A stretch of DNA of 64,000 bases from Enterococcus hirae ATCC 9790. Its GTDB lineage: Bacteria > Bacillota > Bacilli > Lactobacillales > Enterococcaceae. Under the pieces are notes generated by a model. The model did not search any database and was not told the origin of the DNA. It saw only the letters and a list, made by a program, of their open reading frames with translations. The position numbers and the translations under genes are program-made. Of the stretch, positions 1 to 9,352 are shown in pieces. The DNA is taken from positions 950,001 through 1,014,000 of the forward strand of contig NC_018081.1 in the NCBI RefSeq assembly GCF_000271405.2, written 5' to 3'. Numbering within the stretch: position 1 is the first letter of the stretch; each line of letters begins with the position of its first letter.

Positions 1-47
1 CCACCTTGCCAAGGTGGGGGTCGCGGGTTCGAACCCCGTTTTCCGCT
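1..47 (+). tRNA. tRNA-Gly(GCC), 3' part only
   Basis: The window opens inside this tRNA. The anticodon stem-loop (loop TTGCCAA, anticodon GCC), the T arm with GGTTCGAACCCC and the 3' acceptor strand TTTCCGC plus discriminator T are present. The D arm and 5' acceptor strand lie before base 1. It belongs to the tandem tRNA array that continues to 458. Confidence 0.9.
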
Positions 48-63
48 TTGCCAAAGTAACAAC

Positions 64-149
64 GCCGGGGTGGCGGAACTGGCAGACGCACAGGACTTAA
101 AATCCTGCGGTGAGTGATCACCGTACCGGTTCGATTCCGGTCCTCGGCA
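64..149 (+). tRNA. tRNA-Leu(UAA)
   Basis: An 86-nt class II tRNA with acceptor arms GCCGGGG and CCTCGGC, a long variable arm (GGTGAGTGATCACC) as expected for leucine, and anticodon TAA inside the loop CTTAAAA. The T loop TTCGATT is intact. CCA is not encoded. It lies 16 nt after tRNA-Gly in the same array. Confidence 0.95.
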
Positions 150-159
150 TTACAAATAT

Positions 160-233
160 GCGCCCATAGCTCAACTGGATAGAGTGTTTGACTACGGATC
201 AAAAGGTTAGGGGTTCGACTCCTCTTGGGCGCG
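160..233 (+). tRNA. tRNA-Arg(ACG), copy 1
   Basis: A 74-nt cloverleaf with acceptor GCGCCCA pairing with TGGGCGC and discriminator G. The anticodon loop CTACGGA gives ACG, read as ICG after deamination. A second copy at 385-458 differs only in the D loop (CAACTGG here, CAATTGG there). Confidence 0.95.
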
Positions 234-251
234 TAGTCTTTTTTATATTTT

Positions 252-325
252 CGGGAAGTAGCTCAGCTTGGTAGAGCACTTGGTTTGGGACCAAGGGGTC
301 GCAGGTTCGAATCCTGTCTTCCCGA
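252..325 (+). tRNA. tRNA-Pro(UGG)
   Basis: A 74-nt cloverleaf starting CGGGAAG and ending CTTCCCG plus A. The anticodon loop TTTGGGA gives TGG. The T arm GGTTCGAATCC is intact. It lies between the two tRNA-Arg copies. Confidence 0.95.
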
Positions 326-384
326 TTTTTTATTTTTATTGATTTTTATAGAAATGTATTTTATAATTTAAATGAACTGAATAT

Positions 385-458
385 GCGCCCATAGCTCAAT
401 TGGATAGAGTGTTTGACTACGGATCAAAAGGTTAGGGGTTCGACTCCTCTTGGGCGCG
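385..458 (+). tRNA. tRNA-Arg(ACG), copy 2
   Basis: Near-identical duplicate of the tRNA-Arg at 160-233, with one D-loop base changed. It is the last tRNA of the array and is directly followed by a strong terminator at 461-490, so it marks the end of the transcript. Confidence 0.95.
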
Positions 459-460
459 TT

Positions 461-490
461 AATACGGAATCCTGCATTCCGTATTTTTTT
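461..490 (+). terminator. Intrinsic terminator of the tRNA array
   Basis: AATACGGAAT and ATTCCGTATT form a 10-bp stem around CCTGC and are followed by a run of T. It directly follows the last tRNA, separating the array from ctsR. Confidence 0.9.
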
Positions 491-550
491 ATATTTTTAA
501 TGATTTCTAAGGGAAAAGTCTTTCTTCTTTCTTTCTGATATTAAATTCGC

Positions 551-576
551 TATAATTAAGGTCAATATTAGTCAAA
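551..576 (+). promoter_or_regulatory. ctsR promoter -10 and CtsR operator
   Basis: TATAAT at 551-556 is followed by GGTCAAT (560-566) and AGTCAAA (570-576). This is the tandem heptad layout of CtsR boxes (consensus AGGTCAAA-NAN-AGGTCAAA, from knowledge of the family). The operator overlaps the expected transcription start, so autorepression of ctsR-clpC is likely. Confidence 0.7.
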
Positions 577-588
577 GGAATGAGTAAG

Positions 589-1059
589 ATGGCGCATCAG
601 AATACCTCGGATTTAATTGAATCATATATAAAAAAGTTTTTAGAAAAAAATGAAATGATTGAGATTCGCAGGATTGAACTGGCCGACCTCTTTAATTGTG
701 TACCTTCTCAAATTAATTATGTGATTAATACTCGTTTTACGATTCAGCGAGGTTATTTGGTTGAGAGTAAACGTGGCGGTGGTGGCTACATACGGATTGC
801 CAAAGTAAGAATTTCTGATAAAAGGCATATGTTGGAACAAGTGAATCAGCTATTCAATGAAACGATTAGTGAAAAAAATGCTTTTGCAATCATCCAAAAA
901 TTATATGAGGACCAAATTGTTACTAAAAAAGAAGGCAATTTAATGCTGAGCGCAATTGCCAAAAATACACTGAATGTAGAGGGTGGGCTAGAAGATTATG
1001 TTCGTGCTCGAATTCTTCGAGCATTTCTTGAACGATTAAGCTATGAAGATGGGAAGTGA
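589..1059 (+). CDS. ctsR: CtsR, class III heat-shock repressor
   Basis: Winged-helix repressor of clp genes in low-GC Gram-positives; heat lets it dissociate from DNA. The DNA-binding segment VPSQINYVINTRF and the glycine-rich wing RGGGGYIRI (about residues 43-70), the hallmark of CtsR, are intact. The open frame begins at ATG 580, but AAAGGA touches that codon. The in-frame ATG at 589 has 9-nt spacing and gives the N-terminus MAHQNTSDLIE, so 589 is preferred. clpC follows after 6 nt. The B. subtilis mcsA and mcsB genes, which would sit between them, are absent, as is usual in enterococci and streptococci. Confidence 0.95.
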   Translation: MAHQNTSDLIESYIKKFLEKNEMIEIRRIELADLFNCVPSQINYVINTRFTIQRGYLVESKRGGGGYIRIAKVRISDKRHMLEQVNQLFNETISEKNAFAIIQKLYEDQIVTKKEGNLMLSAIAKNTLNVEGGLEDYVRARILRAFLERLSYEDGK

Positions 1060-1065
1060 AGATGA

Positions 1066-3546
1066 ATGGAAGAACTTTTTACGCAAAGAGCACAATTAGT
1101 ATTAGAAATTGCACAAGATGAAGCAAAAAAGTTTAAGCATCAGTCTGTTAGTTCTGAGCATATTTTGTTGTCATTGGTTATTGAACCGAATGGAATTGCT
1201 GGGAAAGTACTACGTGAAGTTGGATTAACTGAAACAGACATCTACGAAGAGATTGAGCATTTGATTGGCTACGGTACAATGACTTCATATCCTCAAGGAA
1301 CCTTTTTACCTTATTCGCCACGCATGAAACAAATTTTTGCATTGGCAAATAGTGAAGTAAGAAAAATGGGTGCTCAAAAAGTGGGAACGGAACATATCTT
1401 GTTGAGTATGCTAAGAGATGAAAGTATCATGGCTACTCGGATGATGATCAATTTGGGAATCAGTTTAACGAAAGTCCGACAATCTTTGAAACAAAAAATG
1501 GGCATAAAAAATGATAGCCGTAATAATAGTATCCGTCGTAAAAACCCACAAGAAAAGCGTCAAATGGTAAAAGGTACTCCAACGTTAGATTCTTTAGCAA
1601 GAGATTTGACGAAGTTAGCGAGAGACGGAAAACTTGACCCAGTTGTTGGGCGTTCAAGAGAAGTAAAACGCTTGATTCAAATACTTAGTCGCCGAACTAA
1701 AAACAATCCTGTATTAGTAGGGGAACCTGGTGTTGGTAAGACAGCGATTGCTGAAGGTTTAGCCCAAAAAATCGTGATGGGTGAAGTTCCTGAAGAGATG
1801 CAAGAAAAACGCTTGATGATGTTAGACATGGGGTCTTTAGTAGCGGGAACAAAATACCGTGGAGAATTTGAAGACCGTATGAAAAAGGTGATTGACGAAA
1901 TCTATAACGACGGTCAAGTCATTTTATTTATTGATGAGTTGCATACCTTGATTGGTGCCGGTGGTGCAGAAGGGGCAATTGATGCATCTAATATTTTGAA
2001 ACCTGCTTTAGCTCGTGGAGAATTACAGACGATTGGTGCTACAACGTTAGATGAATATCAAAAGTACATTGAAAAAGATTCTGCCCTTGAACGACGCTTT
2101 GCTCGAATTCAAGTAGATGAACCGACACCTGAAGAAGCAGAAGAGATTTTACGTGGTCTTCGTTCAAGATATGAAGAGCATCATGGTGTAGAAATCACTG
2201 ATGATGCGATAAGAGCTGCGGTTCATCTTTCGGTACGCTATATCACTTCTCGTCAATTACCTGACAAAGCAATCGATTTGATTGATGAGTCAGCTGCTAA
2301 GGTACGCTTAGATAAAACAGATGATCTTTCGGAATCTACAGTAATTAAGTTGGAAATCGAACAATTAGTCAAAGAAAAAGAACGAGCAATCCAAAAACAA
2401 GACTTTGAAATAGCAGCACAATTGCGAAGACAAGAAAAAGCATTACACAAAAAATTAGTAAAACTATTGATACTAGAAGAAAAGCAGGAAAATGGTTATG
2501 CTGATCGTGTGACTGAAGAAGATGTAGCCACAGTCGTTTCTGAATGGACAGGTGTTCCATTACAACAACTGGAAAAGAAAGAAAGTCAGCGTTTATTGGA
2601 ATTAGAAGCACTTTTACATGAACGTGTTGTTGGACAAGATGAAGCAGTCAAAGCAGTATCAAGAGCAATTCGTCGGGCTCGTAGTGGGTTAAAAGATCCA
2701 AATCGACCAATTGGCTCCTTTATGTTCTTAGGACCTACAGGAGTTGGTAAAACGGAACTTGCCAAAGCTTTATCGGAAGTGATGTTTGGGGACGAGAATT
2801 CCTTGATTCGGGTTGATATGTCTGAATTTATGGAAAAATACAGCACGAGTCGGTTGATTGGGTCACCTCCGGGCTATGTTGGGTATGATGAAGGTGGACA
2901 ATTAACAGAAAAAATTCGACAAAAGCCCTACTCTGTCATCTTATTAGATGAAGTAGAAAAAGCCCATCCAGATGTATTTAATCTGTTATTACAAGTACTA
3001 GACGATGGCCATTTAACAGACTCTAAAGGTCGGAAAGTTGATTTTAGAAATACGATCATGATTATGACTTCCAATATTGGTGCAACCCAAATTCGAGAAG
3101 AAAAAAACGTTGGCTTCAATGTCCAAGACATTACCAAAGATCATAAAGCCATGCAAAAGCGTATTTTAGAAGAATTAAAGAAAACATTCCGTCCAGAGTT
3201 CTTGAACCGGATAGATGAAACAGTTGTCTTCCATTCATTAAGCAAGGATGAAATCCATTCCATTGTTCAAATTATGAGTCGAGCAATCGTCAAACGTTTG
3301 AAAGAACAGGATATCCAAGTGAAGATCACTCCGGCAGCAATAGATGTGATCGGAAAAGCTGGTTTTGATCCTGAATATGGCGCTCGTCCAATACGAAGAG
3401 CGTTGCAAAAAGAAATAGAAGATCGTTTAAGTGAAGCATTATTAGGTGGAGAAATCCATTTAGGCGATCAAGTGACAGTGGGAGCCTCCAAAGGAAAAAT
3501 CACTTTGAATGTACGTCTTCCAAAAAAGTATGTAGTTGAATCATAG
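1066..3546 (+). CDS. clpC: ClpC, AAA+ chaperone of the ClpCP protease
   Basis: Hsp100 unfoldase that feeds proteins to ClpP in the cytoplasm. The 826-residue chain has the usual order: double Clp-N repeat (1-140), first AAA+ module with GEPGVGKT near residue 220 and ILFIDELHT, a coiled middle/UVR-like segment near 430-470, second AAA+ module with GPTGVGKT near 560 and [11 protein letters not shown], then the C-terminal D2-small domain. Length is normal for ClpC. It is the second gene of the CtsR-controlled operon and ends at a strong terminator. Because no mcsB kinase gene lies in the operon, adaptor use probably differs from B. subtilis (inference). Confidence 0.97.
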   Translation: MEELFTQRAQLVLEIAQDEAKKFKHQSVSSEHILLSLVIEPNGIAGKVLREVGLTETDIYEEIEHLIGYGTMTSYPQGTFLPYSPRMKQIFALANSEVRKMGAQKVGTEHILLSMLRDESIMATRMMINLGISLTKVRQSLKQKMGIKNDSRNNSIRRKNPQEKRQMVKGTPTLDSLARDLTKLARDGKLDPVVGRSREVKRLIQILSRRTKNNPVLVGEPGVGKTAIAEGLAQKIVMGEVPEEMQEKRLMMLDMGSLVAGTKYRGEFEDRMKKVIDEIYNDGQVILFIDELHTLIGAGGAEGAIDASNILKPALARGELQTIGATTLDEYQKYIEKDSALERRFARIQVDEPTPEEAEEILRGLRSRYEEHHGVEITDDAIRAAVHLSVRYITSRQLPDKAIDLIDESAAKVRLDKTDDLSESTVIKLEIEQLVKEKERAIQKQDFEIAAQLRRQEKALHKKLVKLLILEEKQENGYADRVTEEDVATVVSEWTGVPLQQLEKKESQRLLELEALLHERVVGQDEAVKAVSRAIRRARSGLKDPNRPIGSFMFLGPTGVGKTELAKALSEVMFGDENSLIRVDMSEFMEKYSTSRLIGSPPGYVGYDEGGQLTEKIRQKPYSVILLDEVEKAHPDVFNLLLQVLDDGHLTDSKGRKVDFRNTIMIMTSNIGATQIREEKNVGFNVQDITKDHKAMQKRILEELKKTFRPEFLNRIDETVVFHSLSKDEIHSIVQIMSRAIVKRLKEQDIQVKITPAAIDVIGKAGFDPEYGARPIRRALQKEIEDRLSEALLGGEIHLGDQVTVGASKGKITLNVRLPKKYVVES

Positions 3547-3558
3547 GAGTTAAAAAAG

Positions 3559-3625
3559 AAGTGAGAGAATTTTGTTCCACATAACGATTGAAGGTTATGG
3601 GCAAAAGGCTCTCACTTTTTTATTT
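3559..3625 (+). terminator. Terminator after clpC
   Basis: AAGTGAGAG (3559-3567) pairs with CTCTCACTT (3609-3617) and is followed by T-rich sequence. A smaller inner hairpin (CATAAC/GTTATG) sits in the loop. It closes the ctsR-clpC operon. Confidence 0.85.
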
Positions 3626-3733
3626 TTTTACTTTTTTCTTGTGAATTTAAATTCAAAAATCCACCAATAAATGTAAGAAGTGTTGGCAACTTTTTTAAGC
3701 TATGCTACTATTATGGAGTTGTAGGAGGAGGAA

Positions 3734-4660
3734 ATGATGATCGAAATCATAACTACGGTAGAAACTTTTGAACAAGCAAAAGAATTACTTGAAGCAGGAA
3801 CAGATACTTTGTATTTTGGCGAGGAACTATTTGGTTTGCGATTACCTGCGTCGTTTACAAGAGAAGAACAACGTCAATTAGTTGAATTGGCGCACACATA
3901 TGGTAAAAAAGTAAATATTGCGATGAATGGGATTATTCATCCTGAAAAAATGAAAAAAGTACCTGAATATCTACAATTCCTGAAAGAAATTGGGGTAGAT
4001 CAACTGACAGTAGGTGATACAGGTATCATATATACCATGAAGAAACATCCAGAATGGCGTATTCCCTACATTTTTGATGCAGAAACGTTAGTTACTAGTG
4101 CTAGACAAATCAATTTTTGGGCGAAAAGAGGAGCTGTTGGAGCTGTTTTAGCTAGAGAAGTTCCTTTTGAAGAAATGAAAGCCATGGAAGAAAAACTAAA
4201 TGTTCCGGTAGAAATTCTAGTGTATGGTGCTACTTGCATTCATCAATCAAAACGTCCTTTATTGCAAAATTATTATCATTTTACCAAACAAGAAGAGCGA
4301 GTAGATCGTGATCGGGGATTGTTTATTTCAGAACCTAAGAAAGACGACACACATTATTCCATCTATGAAGACACTCATGGGACCCATATTTTTGCCAGCA
4401 ATGACATCAACCTGTCAAAAGAATTAGGGTTATTGTATCAACATCAGTTCCGTACATGGAAACTTGATGGTTTATTTACCCCAGGAGAAAATTTTGTAAA
4501 AATTACCAAAGCATTTGTGGAAGCGAAAGAACAAATCCTTGCAGGTACTTGGAATGAGGAAAGTGCTGAAATATTAAGCAAAAAGATAAGTGAATTACAT
4601 CCTCAAAATCGTGAATTAGATACTGGCTTCTTCTATATTGATCCTGAAGCCATCAAGTAA
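3734..4660 (+). CDS. yrrN: U32 peptidase-family protein (YrrN/TrhP1-like)
   Basis: A 308-residue TIM-barrel-like protein of the former 'peptidase U32' family. In B. subtilis the paralogous pair YrrN/YrrO is needed for 5-hydroxyuridine formation at tRNA position 34, using prephenate as a source compound; the family is not thought to be proteolytic there. Seen here: the N-terminal motif AGTDTLYFGEELFGLRLPA and the VEILVYGATCIHQSKRPLL segment in the position of the family signature. The start has a strong Shine-Dalgarno (GGAGGAGG) before tandem ATGs at 3734 and 3737. The second pair member follows after 18 nt, so they form one operon. Confidence 0.85.
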   Translation: MMIEIITTVETFEQAKELLEAGTDTLYFGEELFGLRLPASFTREEQRQLVELAHTYGKKVNIAMNGIIHPEKMKKVPEYLQFLKEIGVDQLTVGDTGIIYTMKKHPEWRIPYIFDAETLVTSARQINFWAKRGAVGAVLAREVPFEEMKAMEEKLNVPVEILVYGATCIHQSKRPLLQNYYHFTKQEERVDRDRGLFISEPKKDDTHYSIYEDTHGTHIFASNDINLSKELGLLYQHQFRTWKLDGLFTPGENFVKITKAFVEAKEQILAGTWNEESAEILSKKISELHPQNRELDTGFFYIDPEAIK

Positions 4661-4678
4661 GGAGTATGACGAGAAAAA

Positions 4679-5920
4679 ATGACAACAAAAAGAAAATTGA
4701 AACGACCCGAAGTCTTAGCTCCAGCTGGGACACTTGAAAAATTAAAGACAGCGATTCATTATGGCGCAGATGCAGTCTATATTGGCGGAAATGCTTATGG
4801 ACTAAGAAGTCGCGCAGGTAACTTTACCTATGAAGAGATGGCTGAAGGCGTAGCTTTTGCAAAAGCACATAACGCAAAAGTATATGTTGCTGCAAATATG
4901 GTGACACATGAAGGAAATGAAGAAGGTGCTGGAGAATTTTTCCGTCAATTACGTGATGTCGGAATTTCTGCCGTAATTGTTTCAGATCCAGCGCTGATTG
5001 AAATATGTGCGACAGAAGCACCGGGCTTACCGATCCATTTATCGACACAAGCATCTGCCACTAACTTTGAAACTCTTGAATTTTGGAAAGAAGAAGGATT
5101 AGAGCGTGTCGTTTTAGCTCGTGAAGTTTCTATGGAAGAAGTGGCTGAGATTCGTAAAAATACGGATGTGGAAATTGAAGCCTTTATCCATGGTGCGATG
5201 TGTATTTCTTATTCTGGCCGTTGTACCTTATCTAATCACATGTCAATGCGTGATGCTAATCGTGGGGGCTGTTCACAATCTTGTCGTTGGAAATATGGAT
5301 TATTTGATATGCCTTTTGGCCAAGAAAGAAATCATCTGACAGAAAACGGCGAAATAGAAGAAGAATTTTCAATGAGTGCAGTAGATATGTCGATGATCGA
5401 GCATATCCCGGAATTGATTGAAAATGGGGTAGATAGCTTTAAGATTGAAGGAAGAATGAAATCAATCCACTATGTCTCTACAGTTTCTAATGTTTATAAA
5501 GCTGCGGTCGACAGTTATATGGAAGACCCTGAAAATTATGTCTGCAAGCAAGAGTGGATTGATGAGTTATGGAAAGTGGCACAACGGGAACTTGCTACAG
5601 GATTTTATTACAATACACCAACAGAAAATGAACAATTATTTGGGGAACGTCGTAAGATCCCTGTTTATAAATTTGTAGGTGAAGTAATGTCTTATGATGA
5701 AAAAACCAAAATTGCAACGATCCGTCAACGAAATCTATTTTCTGTGGGAGATGAGATCGAATTTTATGGTCCAGGATTCACTCATTTTAGCCAAACGGTT
5801 GAGGTAATGTACAATGAAGAAGATGAATCCATTGACCGGGCACCAAATCCGATGATGATTTTAACTATGCCAGTGACACAACCTGTAAAACCAGGAGATA
5901 TGATTCGGAAAAGAAAATAA
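4679..5920 (+). CDS. yrrO: U32 peptidase-family tRNA hydroxylation protein (YrrO/TrhP2-like)
   Basis: A 413-residue partner of the upstream paralogue. The U32 signature is clear: EAFIHGAMCISYSGRC followed by MSMRDANRGGCSQSCRW near residues 170-205. Its clustered cysteines bind an iron-sulfur cluster in this family. A C-terminal beta-rich domain (about 325-413, VYKFVGEVMSYDEKTK onward) is typical of the longer member. The expected role is wobble-uridine hydroxylation together with the upstream protein. No yrrM-type methyltransferase gene precedes the pair, unlike B. subtilis, so the downstream methylation may be encoded elsewhere or absent. Confidence 0.87.
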   Translation: MTTKRKLKRPEVLAPAGTLEKLKTAIHYGADAVYIGGNAYGLRSRAGNFTYEEMAEGVAFAKAHNAKVYVAANMVTHEGNEEGAGEFFRQLRDVGISAVIVSDPALIEICATEAPGLPIHLSTQASATNFETLEFWKEEGLERVVLAREVSMEEVAEIRKNTDVEIEAFIHGAMCISYSGRCTLSNHMSMRDANRGGCSQSCRWKYGLFDMPFGQERNHLTENGEIEEEFSMSAVDMSMIEHIPELIENGVDSFKIEGRMKSIHYVSTVSNVYKAAVDSYMEDPENYVCKQEWIDELWKVAQRELATGFYYNTPTENEQLFGERRKIPVYKFVGEVMSYDEKTKIATIRQRNLFSVGDEIEFYGPGFTHFSQTVEVMYNEEDESIDRAPNPMMILTMPVTQPVKPGDMIRKRK

Positions 5921-6091
5921 AAGCATACGCTAATCAATCCAATAAAAATAAAGCATCAAAGTTATATTATCTGTTTAAACGTGTTAAACTTATTTTTTGT
6001 AAGGATAAAAAGAGTAGAGAAGAAATTTTTCTTGAAAATTTATCCAAAGTAAGAAGAAAAGCAAGCATCTTCTTAAATTAGGAGGCATAGC

Positions 6092-7438
6092 ATGAAAACG
6101 TATGATTATATAGTTATCGGTGGTGGTTCTGGAGGGATCGCCTCTGCGAATCGTGCCGGAATGCACGGTGCAAAAGTTTTATTAATTGAAGGAAATGAAC
6201 TTGGTGGGACTTGTGTGAATGTTGGTTGTGTACCCAAAAAGGTAATGTGGCAAGCCAGCACGATCCTAGAAACAATGGAACGAGATGCTTCAAGTTATGG
6301 GATCCAAGCAGATGTAAAAAAAGTAGATTTTAGAGAGTTAGTTGAAAAGCGTGAGAAATATATTGACTTTTTACATGGTGCGTATCAACGTGGCTTGGAT
6401 AGTAATCAAGTGGATGCAATTAAAGGATATGCTACCTTTATAGACAGTCAAACCGTGGAAGTAAATGGGGAAACCTATCAAGCAACAAAAATTCTGATTG
6501 CAACTGGTGGTAAGCCTAGCAAAATGACGATCCCTGGTGGCGAATATGCAATTGATTCAAATGGCTTCTTTGAGATGACAGAATTGCCAAAACGGACAAT
6601 TGTTTTAGGAGCAGGTTATATTGCCGCAGAACTTTCTGGTGTTTTACACGGGCTAGGTAGTGAGGTAATGTGGGCGTATCGAAAAGAACGTCCATTACGA
6701 ACTTTTGATAAAATGCTATCTGATAACTTAGTTGAGATGTATCAAGAAGCTGGGATCAAAACTTACGCTGGACATATAGCTAAAGAAATCATCAAAAACG
6801 ACAATGAGTATACAGTTGTATTTGAAAATGGTGAACGACTCTCTGGTGATTGTGTATTGTTCGCAGGTGGTCGAGTGCCTAATACCGATCAATTAGGATT
6901 AGAAAATACCCAAGTAAAATTAGATGAACGTGGTTTTATAAAAGTTGATAAATATCAAAATACCACAGATCCACATATTTTTGCGGTGGGAGATGTGATC
7001 GGTAAAATTGATTTGACACCAGTGGCAATTGCTGCAGGTCGACGTTTATCTGAACGGCTATTCAATGGGAAAGAAAATTCTTATCTAGACTATCACTTAG
7101 TACCAACAGTTGTATTTACCCATCCACCGATTGCAACGATCGGTGTAACAGAAGATGAAGCATTGGCTACCTATGGAAGTGATCAGATCAAAGTTTATCG
7201 TTCACGATTTACACCTATGTATTTTGCATTGAATGACTATCGACAAAAATGTGAGATGAAATTGATTTGCGTAGGAGAAGAAGAAAAAATCATTGGCTTA
7301 CATGCAATTGGTATTGGTGTCGATGAAATGTTACAAGGCTTTGCTGTTGCAATTAAAATGGGCGCGACAAAAGCAGATTTTGATGATACGGTCGCTATCC
7401 ATCCAACTGGTGCAGAAGAGTTTGTTACTATGCGATAG
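6092..7438 (+). CDS. gor: Glutathione-disulfide reductase
   Basis: Class I pyridine-nucleotide disulfide oxidoreductase that reduces GSSG with NADPH in the cytoplasm. Visible in order: FAD-binding [13 protein letters not shown] at the N-terminus, redox-active pair [13 protein letters not shown] (about 40-52), NAD(P)-binding [12 protein letters not shown] near 175, second FAD motif IFAVGDV near 295, and the C-terminal dimer-interface His-Pro in [10 protein letters not shown]. At 448 residues it matches bacterial Gor rather than lipoamide dehydrogenase. It is monocistronic, with a good Shine-Dalgarno (AGGAGG) and a very strong terminator downstream. The 170-nt upstream region has the small inverted repeat GTTTAA/TTAAAC near 5976-5992, a possible operator. 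Confidence 0.93.
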   Translation: MKTYDYIVIGGGSGGIASANRAGMHGAKVLLIEGNELGGTCVNVGCVPKKVMWQASTILETMERDASSYGIQADVKKVDFRELVEKREKYIDFLHGAYQRGLDSNQVDAIKGYATFIDSQTVEVNGETYQATKILIATGGKPSKMTIPGGEYAIDSNGFFEMTELPKRTIVLGAGYIAAELSGVLHGLGSEVMWAYRKERPLRTFDKMLSDNLVEMYQEAGIKTYAGHIAKEIIKNDNEYTVVFENGERLSGDCVLFAGGRVPNTDQLGLENTQVKLDERGFIKVDKYQNTTDPHIFAVGDVIGKIDLTPVAIAAGRRLSERLFNGKENSYLDYHLVPTVVFTHPPIATIGVTEDEALATYGSDQIKVYRSRFTPMYFALNDYRQKCEMKLICVGEEEKIIGLHAIGIGVDEMLQGFAVAIKMGATKADFDDTVAIHPTGAEEFVTMR

Positions 7439-7448
7439 AAAGTATAAC

Positions 7449-7506
7449 TATAGTGCGAGTCCAAAGTTAGTTTTTAGACTAACTTTGGACTCGCACTATA
7501 TTTTTA
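7449..7506 (+). terminator. Terminator of gor, 23-bp perfect stem
   Basis: 7449-7471 and 7478-7500 are perfect reverse complements (23 bp) around a 6-nt loop, followed by ATTTTT. It stops gor transcription and may also block read-through from the convergent regulator gene ending at 7548. Confidence 0.92.
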
Positions 7507-7547
7507 TGCTGTGATACCGATGTTAAACGAGCAATGATGTAACTCCC

Positions 7548-8985
7548 TTATGCATAAAGAAGTTCTTTTAGGTTGCTCCAAAAAGCAGAAGTGAGAATTT
7601 TTGATATTTTTAACATATTAGTCGAGATCTTTGTTTGATTTAGCTCGATATCAGTTAAAATTAGGTCATATTGATTGATTTTCACATAATCAACAGAGAA
7701 AATATTTTCTTGATACATATCAATTTTATATAACGACGGAAATTTTTTTAACAGCAGTTGTTTATAGAAAGACAAAATCCGTTCTTCCTGATAAGAAACA
7801 ATGACGATGGATAAATGTTTTTTATAAGGAAGGAGTGTTGATAATAATTGTGGAGATAATGTAATCAGTTCTAAAAATAATTCTTCATAAAGTAATTGGT
7901 TTTCTTTGATTTCAGTCAAACCGGCTTGTTCGATTGAATTTTCATAAGCTGATAATAGTTTTTCTGATTCTTTGATAAATGTTTGTGATAAAAGATCTAT
8001 GTATGTCGTCTTAAAGGATTGCAATCGTTCATTAAAATGGATAAAGTCATTTAGTCTTTGTATGTCGTTAGGAGATAAGGTAATATCTATGCCCATATAA
8101 CGATAAAAACTATGAACTAAATTTTGTAATTTCTTTTGCTCCATTAATTCATCATTTTTTGAATTAAAAAAATATAAATGACTATATGAACTTAATAGGT
8201 TATGGACATTTGACTTTGTAATACTAAAATTATATTTCTTTTCAATGATCGAACAAAGAACGGTACTTTTTGTCAATAAGTCAAAAAATAATCGTTCACT
8301 TTCGGTTTCTTTTTTTAAAGGGTAATCAATTATGTGTCGTTGTCCGATACGAATAATGGACGTATAAAAATAGTAACTATTTAAAATTAACTTATATGTA
8401 CTTACTGAAGAAAACGTATGGTTTTTATTATGATAACGTTGTAACAAGTCAAATATATAGTCAAAATGTGGTAGTTGCTGCGGGGTATAAATTTCACGAA
8501 ACATGCTACAAAAAAAATGCCGTATAAAACTTTCGTCACCTGTAATTTGTAACTGATAAGCAACTTTGATCATGATTGGCCAGTTTCTTTCAGAAAAATA
8601 TTCATTGATTTTAAAAATAATTCGCCGAATACTGGTTTCACTTAAAAATAATGTTTCAGCGAGTTTTGACAAAACAGGTTCATTAATAAAAATCGTTTTT
8701 AAGATTTGAACGTTCGTAGAATGATTTAGTATTTTTTTGATTAAGTCTTCCAGATTCATATCATTAGGCATTTTTAATGTTATGATTTGATACTGATCAA
8801 TTTTAACGACAACAGGTGAATAGGTGTGGTTAAAAAAAAACAATGTCACTTAATAATGTTTTTTTTGTCACATTTAATTGCTTTGTTAGCGTGTTGCACT
8901 CAATTGATGACATACCCAGAAGTAATGCTAACTTGACTTGTCTTTCTGAAGTTTTTTCCAGTATATTAAGTTCTTTCATCATCAT
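7548..8985 (-). pseudogene. Mga-type transcriptional regulator, frameshifted near the N-terminus
   Basis: Related along its length to the protein at 9353-10774 (shared ILNHSTNVQILK-like segment, LSETSIRRIIFKINEYF and the C-terminal NQYDLILTD...LKISK...FWSNL). These are Mga/PRD-type regulators: N-terminal helix-turn-helix pairs, a PRD-like middle and an EIIB-like C-terminus. The main open frame (GTG 8849 to 7548, 433 codons) lacks the first helix-turn-helix. Reading the minus strand upstream gives MMMKELNILEKTSERQVKLA to KKTLLSDIVFF, then a stop, in another frame. The two frames join in a run of nine T (A9 on plus, 8832-8840); eight T would restore a full-length protein of about 478 residues. 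ATGs at 8985, 8982 and 8979 are candidate starts. A strong GGGAGG lies about 24 nt upstream of 8985, so the start is uncertain. Confidence 0.75.
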
Positions 8986-9352
8986 TTTGGATTTCAAAAT
9001 CTTAGAAATCGCTTCCTCCCACCTTTCTCTTATGGTATATAAATTATTTTATCATATATTTTTGTTATGTTAGTGTTTTTTTATAAATTTCTATACTTGT
9101 TTTTTATTAACTTTATAGTAAATCGTTAATGGTTATTTGTTACATTGGTTATTATTGTATTTAGTTATTGTTATTTAAAAAATGGAATAGATATATTCTA
9201 TATGATTGGATTTTTAAATTTTATATTTTAACACAATTCAAATATTTTTGAGAACTTAAATTTCTAAAACTAGAAAAAAACATACGGGAAATTAAAGGAA
9301 TTGACTGTACGATACTCTTACATGATGTTTAATAGAAGGGAGTTTTGTACTT

